Shown here piece after piece: positions 61,301 to 64,000 of a stretch of DNA of 64,000 nt. The notes under the pieces were generated by a model. The model made no database searches, was not told the origin of the DNA, and was given only the letters and a program-made list of their open reading frames with translations. Location: NCBI GenBank assembly GCA_030549495.1, contig JAUIRK010000311.1, positions 62,001 through 126,000 on the forward strand, in the 5' to 3' direction. The DNA comes from Nectonema munidae (Eukaryota; Nematomorpha; Nectonematoida; Nectonematidae). A program made the position numbers and the translations under genes. Position 1 is the stretch's first letter. The number at the start of each line of letters is the position of its first letter.

Positions 61301-64000
61301 ATAAAATTAAATGAGATTATTAAAGTCATCTGGGTTCTCTTTGGGAACATTGGTACTAAATGGGTTAATGACAAAAACTTTTCTCATTTAAAAAAATCTT
61401 TTATAATTAATTAATTAAAAAATATTTTTCTACCCTTTTTATGCTCTGTAGAATGCTACTTTTATAGTTCACCGATAATTTTATTAATTTTTTCAAAATA
61501 AAATATAGATCTTTGAAAATTTGTAGATTGCGAATATTTAACTTTAATTAGATTTACTGGAGGTTGAAATCCTACAAGAAATCATGGTACCCCTTATGGA
61601 TCTTCCAATACTTCCTAGTTTTAATTCATTGCCAAGGTTCGAATTTTTTAGAAAATATTTTCAAAATTCTCCCTTTTAGCACCATAACTTTGAAGAACTT
61701 TATTTTTCAATTCAATTTTATATATTCTAAACAGACTATTTTCATTCCTTGATACATTGATGTGGCAGTGGTCCCAAAGCGTTAAGAAAATCCTTTGTTA
61801 ATTAGAAGTAGTTTTTATGTTATTAGTTATGAAATACCATTGCTTTCTTTGAAAAAAATTCTCAAAACTTTTTATTTTTCCAAGTATTTAGATGATCAAT
61901 ATCATGTTAATTGTTATATAAGTGAAAATTCACCTGTTCAATAATCTTACAGTTATTTGTCTTTCATAGTGTTTGTATCATTCAAAGAATTTTATTATAA
62001 TTTGTCTTGATTTTATTCTTTCATATTCACATATATGTGTTCTCTAGTTACAGTTTTTTTACATTGGATTTCCATTCATTATCATTTGCTAACTTTTTTA
62101 CTTACTTTCTACATCTTATTATTTTTCTTCTCAATTAACTACATGTAAATGTTAATTTAGTTTTTTATTTAGAGGTGCATCATCTCAGCGGCATTTGCCT
62201 TTGGGTCATCTCAATCAACAAGCTATCATTATTTTACAAAAATTAGTTTTATTACTGTTTCATTAAATGCTCTAGATGTATTATATCATCCTTTCTATGT
62301 TTGAAAATAAAATTTCTTTCTTTCTTCTTCTTATGTAATTAGAAAAGTTTTAAATAAATTTAAAAAGTTTTTAACACCTAGAAAAATTCTAATCATTGAG
62401 AAAAGATGTCTAATTAATGAGAAAACTTTCTTAAACTCTGGGAAATGCTATAGATATTGTAAAGAATTTTTGCTGGTTATAAAGTCTGCAAAAAAGTCGC
62501 AAGTATAAGCTGCTAAAAAACAAGAGATGTTTTACTTTTTTTAAATATGGAAAAAATGTTCGATTAGAAAAATGGATCCTAGAAAGAGTATCTTCATAAC
62601 ATGTGAAATTGAGAAATACTAATGGATTTAAAGCTCTTTCTTAATAATTAAAAAGTTAAACATTAGTTTAATCGTTATACTTTTGTTCAACTGATTCAAA
62701 AAATGTTTTAGATAGTGGTCTCCAAATGCTGTATGCAGCTTATCTGAGCCAGATTTCTTTCCCTCAAAATTAGATTTATTTCAAAAAAGGAAAATAATAA
62801 TCATGCACATATCTTGTTGAGATTTAAAGTTTAATAAATTAAACTGAATTTTACAAAAAAAAATATACCATTTTAGATGCCCTTAATCACAAATATATTG
62901 AAGCTAGTTATTTTATGCTTCTGATAAAGATTAGGAAGGAATTCAAGCTTTAAAATTTAATTCAAAATAAAAAAAATCTTACAAAAACTATATACTAGGA
63001 TCAGTAAGGATGAGAGAAATTTCCATTAGGAGATGGGGCTCTAAGAACTTAAATTATAAGTTCTTCTTCGACATGTTTCTTTTAAATTGAAGCAAAATTG
63101 AAGAGGTTTCAATTTTGATAAATATATGTTGGTGAATTGTATGTAAGGTTATCTTCATCGAATTGTTTTAAAAGATTAGTAAAGAAGTCCTTTCTTAAAT
63201 TTTGTATTACAAGAAGCATTTACAAAATTTGGAAGATATTGAAAAGGTAGGTAACTTTCATTTTCTTGGATTAAAAAATTTGAATAAAATCTTTAAGAGG
63301 AGAGTTGGATTCAAAACGTGTATAACCGAAAGAACTATCAAGTTAGTTTATAAATGATTTGAAAAGAATTTAACTTTAAACTGTTGAAGTTTCGAAAATT
63401 GTTTTCACATGCTTTGCACTTGTTCCAAAGTAAAAGTAAACTTTTCAAAGACTAAATGTTTAAAATTTGTGAAATTTGAAAGCTAAATTATATAGATGAT
63501 TTAGTGTAGAACAAGATTTAAAAAATTTACGAATTTAGACGTAAGTTTGCTACTATTGCCGTAATTTCAGTATTTTTAATGTTAATGATAAATACCTTGA
63601 TAATATTCAAAATATCATATTTAAAAATTCATAAAATTTACTTAAAAATTTAGAAGGAATTTAATACCATTTGTGGGTAAGAAATTTGTAAGCAACTTCA
63701 AAAGAATGACCATATATATTTAAGTTAACTAAATCATATTTGGGATAAAAAAAAATATAAGAGAGATCAAATGAATACTTTAAGAGTTTTGTCTCTACCA
63801 GCTGTTGCAATACACTTTTTCATCGATTTATGCCATTCGCAAGTAAACACTGGGCCAGAATGAGCGGAAAATTCTCGTTCGCATGACTTTGGATATCGAA
63901 TGTCCCATAACTGAACAGTGCCATTTTCTTGAGCAGAGGCAAACAGGTGAGTATAAAATCCATTAAATTGAACATCCAAAACGCCCTCAGAATTACTAAT
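49174..64000 (-). CDS. WDR24: WDR24, GATOR2 complex subunit (11 exons; N-terminus beyond window)
   Basis: WDR24 is a beta-propeller and RING-like subunit of GATOR2 (with MIOS, WDR59, SEH1L, SEC13), which promotes TORC1 activation by amino acids at the lysosome. Exons, 5' to 3' on the - strand: 64000-63779, 60720-60519, 59401-59259, 58440-58160, 58090-57966, 56460-56191, 56129-55947, 53033-52822, 52770-52662, 51268-51082, 49309-49174. They give 689 codons in one frame. WD repeats appear as ENGTVQLWDIR, GRDKTLKIWNV, YNLSLWDLR and VSCGKDG. The middle is disordered. The end has IIRYYAENQNDVQTAIVML, SLNQAST and a Cys/His cluster ending CNHGGH and CPTGCGHKC. Human WDR24 has 790 residues, so roughly 100 or more N-terminal residues are off-window. 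Confidence 0.95.
49550..49757 (-). mobile_element. tRNA-derived SINE (or tRNA-like relic) in WDR24 intron
   Basis: On the - strand TGAGCAAGGTTGGTTAGA resembles a tRNA D-arm/box A, and 46 bases later GGTTCGATTCA matches box B, the normal tRNA spacing. A non-tRNA body of about 130 bases follows toward lower coordinates. No full cloverleaf is obvious, so a SINE head is preferred to a functional tRNA. Confidence 0.5.
50518..50655 (+). mobile_element. TTAA-flanked foldback element, type B, copy B2
   Basis: TTAACCGGTTATCGATCAC and CTAGCCGATAACGGGTTAA arms. The perfect 16-bp palindrome GTCGACATATGTCGAC sits beside the left arm. CGTCTG, CTTCTG and CGTCTG boxes at 33 and 21 base spacing. In the last WDR24 intron. 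Confidence 0.85.
51082..51268 (-). CDS. WDR24: WDR24 exon 10 of those visible: first zinc-knuckle cysteines
   Basis: TTCATTTAG|AA to ATATG|GTAAAA. ILRRYKLFVEANEIILAC, then SVHSLNQAST and CCSKCQRSLTGPYCNFCSKF. Human equivalent: FRLWNVSNEV...SCLNQASTTLHVNCSHCKR. Confidence 0.95.
51900..52465 (-). mobile_element. pogo/Tigger-like transposase N-terminal half, truncated
   Basis: On the - strand MSHKQRNSI..., then QRELAEIFHIGKTTVQNIL (psq-type helix-turn-helix), LNLKDFKASNGWLEKFRSRH (CENP-B-type HTH) and ENGIFNMDE, where the first catalytic Asp begins. The copy stops there, losing the DDE domain. A stop after KVDQTVWL and one near the start break the frame. It lies in the same direction as WDR24 in its intron. 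No clear terminal repeats found. Confidence 0.8.
52662..52770 (-). CDS. WDR24: WDR24 exon 9 of those visible
   Basis: NDVQTAIVMLVIVANNAGAY to YWFTSYI. The preceding 51-nt intron (52771-52821, GTTTCA...TTTGAAG) contains no stop and keeps frame. The human protein reads GDVQMAV... directly after YYAEQ, which shows that it is an intron. Confidence 0.93.
52822..53033 (-). CDS. WDR24: WDR24 exon 8 of those visible
   Basis: CTGTTTCAG|AA start. ENFTALFSHLNIAHAFNSES, linker, then ETITSIIRYYAENQ, equal to human VLVRDMLHFYAEQ. Confidence 0.9.
53034..55946. other. WDR24 intron with small repeats
   Basis: AT-rich. Holds the inverted-repeat element at 54624-54753. 53735-53810 is a GC-rich island (AAGCCACTACAGCTTAGGG...) of unknown origin. 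Confidence 0.5.
54624..54753. repeat. Inverted-repeat element with CCAAAATCCCC internal repeats
   Basis: CTAGTCAAAATCCC on the left and GGGATTTTGACTAG on the right are perfect 14-bp inverted repeats. The interior is an imperfect series of about 22-bp units of the form ACCAAAATCCCCAAAAACGA. Possible MITE with a tandemly repeated interior. Confidence 0.65.
55947..56129 (-). CDS. WDR24: WDR24 exon 7 of those visible
   Basis: TTTCACAG|AAGTA to TTTTG|GTAATT. Ser/Asn-rich, then SLPVEAFDAPEY, equal to the LPQEAF block of human WDR24. Confidence 0.85.
56191..56460 (-). CDS. WDR24: WDR24 exon 6 of those visible: disordered linker
   Basis: Likely starts after TTTGAAG, giving DPTLKRLFRNEFVYLDTSTD and then charged, Ser-rich sequence. 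Both phases fit the neighbours. The acceptor is weak; an upstream stop in frame rules out a much longer exon. Confidence 0.7.
57349..57856. mobile_element. Possible MITE with GGCCTC...GGGGGG ends
   Basis: GGGCCTCGCTGA followed by GTAGGGGGGACA on the left mirrors CCCCCCTAAAATGAGGCCTC on the right. The interior is AT-rich. Only loosely supported. Confidence 0.3.
57966..58090 (-). CDS. WDR24: WDR24 exon 5 of those visible
   Basis: VFDNCLHNAGVSLSM, then LVAQAWKILHLLLMYNN, matching human LAELCDHNAAVAREL...VAQTWTMLRI. Donor GCAAG|GTAACA. The acceptor is taken as GAGGGCAG|C by phase. Confidence 0.88.
58160..58440 (-). CDS. WDR24: WDR24 exon 4 of those visible
   Basis: TTTTTAAG|CTG start, phase 0. 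Ser/Lys-rich, ending FEHDVCMNNFSQLFSN, which precedes the CLHNAG block. The 3' donor (AACAA|GTCTTT) is weak but the only phase-consistent one found. Confidence 0.72.
58638..58775 (+). mobile_element. TTAA-flanked foldback element, type B, copy B3
   Basis: TTAAACGGTTATCGACCAC and CTGGTCGTTAACGGGTTAA arms. Near-palindrome GTCGATATATGTCGAC. Boxes CGTTTG, CTTAAG and CGTCTG. Shares its right TTAA with the next element. Confidence 0.8.
58772..58909 (-). mobile_element. TTAA-flanked foldback element, type A, copy A4
   Basis: TTAACCCATTTAAGACC and GGTCGTAAATGGGTTAA arms, inverted relative to A3 and nearly identical to it internally. Palindrome GTTCCAAAATAGGAAC beside the right arm. Abuts B3 with a single shared TTAA. 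Confidence 0.85.
59259..59401 (-). CDS. WDR24: WDR24 exon 3 of those visible
   Basis: ATTTTTAG|GCC to GGACAG|GTTAAT. LDWGANSSFCVSCGKDGFLS matches human [20 protein letters not shown], a WD repeat. Confidence 0.93.
60519..60720 (-). CDS. WDR24: WDR24 exon 2 of those visible
   Basis: GTATCTAG|ATT to CCAACAG|GTAAAG. IWNVHSMPQC, then ISRIKWRPSF, NDYNLSLWDLRSPFMPFAL and SNHTDIPTG. Equals human VARVKWRPE...HNIYVWDVRRPFVPAAM...DVTTG. Confidence 0.96.
61245..61368 (+). mobile_element. TTAA-flanked foldback element, type D
   Basis: TTAACCTATTTAGTACCAAT and ATTGGTACTAAATGGGTTAA are inverted ends. Palindrome GTTTCCAAAGGAAAC beside the left arm. Only one CGTCTG-type box (GCAGACGA) is clear, so this is a more distant member. 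In the largest visible WDR24 intron (60721-63778), where nothing else was recognised. Confidence 0.75.
63779..64000 (-). CDS. WDR24: WDR24 first visible exon
   Basis: Open to the window edge. GVLDVQFNGFYTHLFASAQE, ENGTVQLWDIR, then EFSAHSGPVFTCEWHKSM and ATAGRDKTLK. Human: [20 protein letters not shown]...FTAHNGPVFCCDWHPED. Donor CTTAAA|GTATTC. Confidence 0.97.

Overview
This is an AT-rich window of animal (invertebrate) nuclear DNA. Spliced genes with GT-AG introns, several introns of only 51-69 nt beside others of several kb, and a dense load of DNA transposons and LINE fragments suggest an arthropod-like genome. The species cannot be fixed from the sequence. There is no sign of bacterial, organellar or viral gene organisation.

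Layout. Bases 1 to about 22,600 hold no host gene that I recognise. They are a graveyard of mobile DNA: three LINE fragments, a Tigger/pogo copy, a Mutator-like (MULE/FLYWCH) transposase with introns, hAT-like ends, a GGAGTC-type MITE, and the first members of a family of ~138-bp TTAA-flanked foldback elements. From 23,448 to 47,083 on the + strand lies one large gene, a homeodomain-interacting protein kinase (HIPK, DYRK-type kinase family). I resolved it into 14 phase-consistent exons coding about 1,073 residues: a basic/polar N-terminus, the kinase domain, a long Ser/Pro/Asn-rich tail with a SUMO-type IKEE motif, and a last exon with a SUMO-interacting motif (PSVITLSSSSSD). From 49,174 to beyond 64,000 on the - strand lies WDR24, a GATOR2 subunit, in 11 exons. 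It lacks only its N-terminal part, which is off the window, and it ends in the Cys/His zinc-finger/RING module. The two genes converge, with about 2.1 kb between their stop codons. HIPK is a nuclear Ser/Thr/Tyr kinase acting in stress and developmental signalling, and WDR24 acts at the lysosome in amino-acid sensing to TORC1. Nothing here suggests that they work together.

The most unusual signal is the TTAA-flanked foldback family: at least nine good copies plus one or two looser ones across the window. They fall into subfamilies with different terminal arms and different internal palindromes, but share a core of three CGTCTG-like boxes. Wherever I could count, the boxes start 33-34 and then 21 bases apart. 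The arms of single copies match each other better than they match other copies. The TTAA ends and CCC/GGG termini suggest piggyBac-type MITEs, but the fixed box spacing with exchangeable arms is not something I recognise. Three copies sit in the ~860 bp just upstream of the HIPK start codon.

Gene models were built by eye from frame, splice sites and recalled protein families. No search was run.
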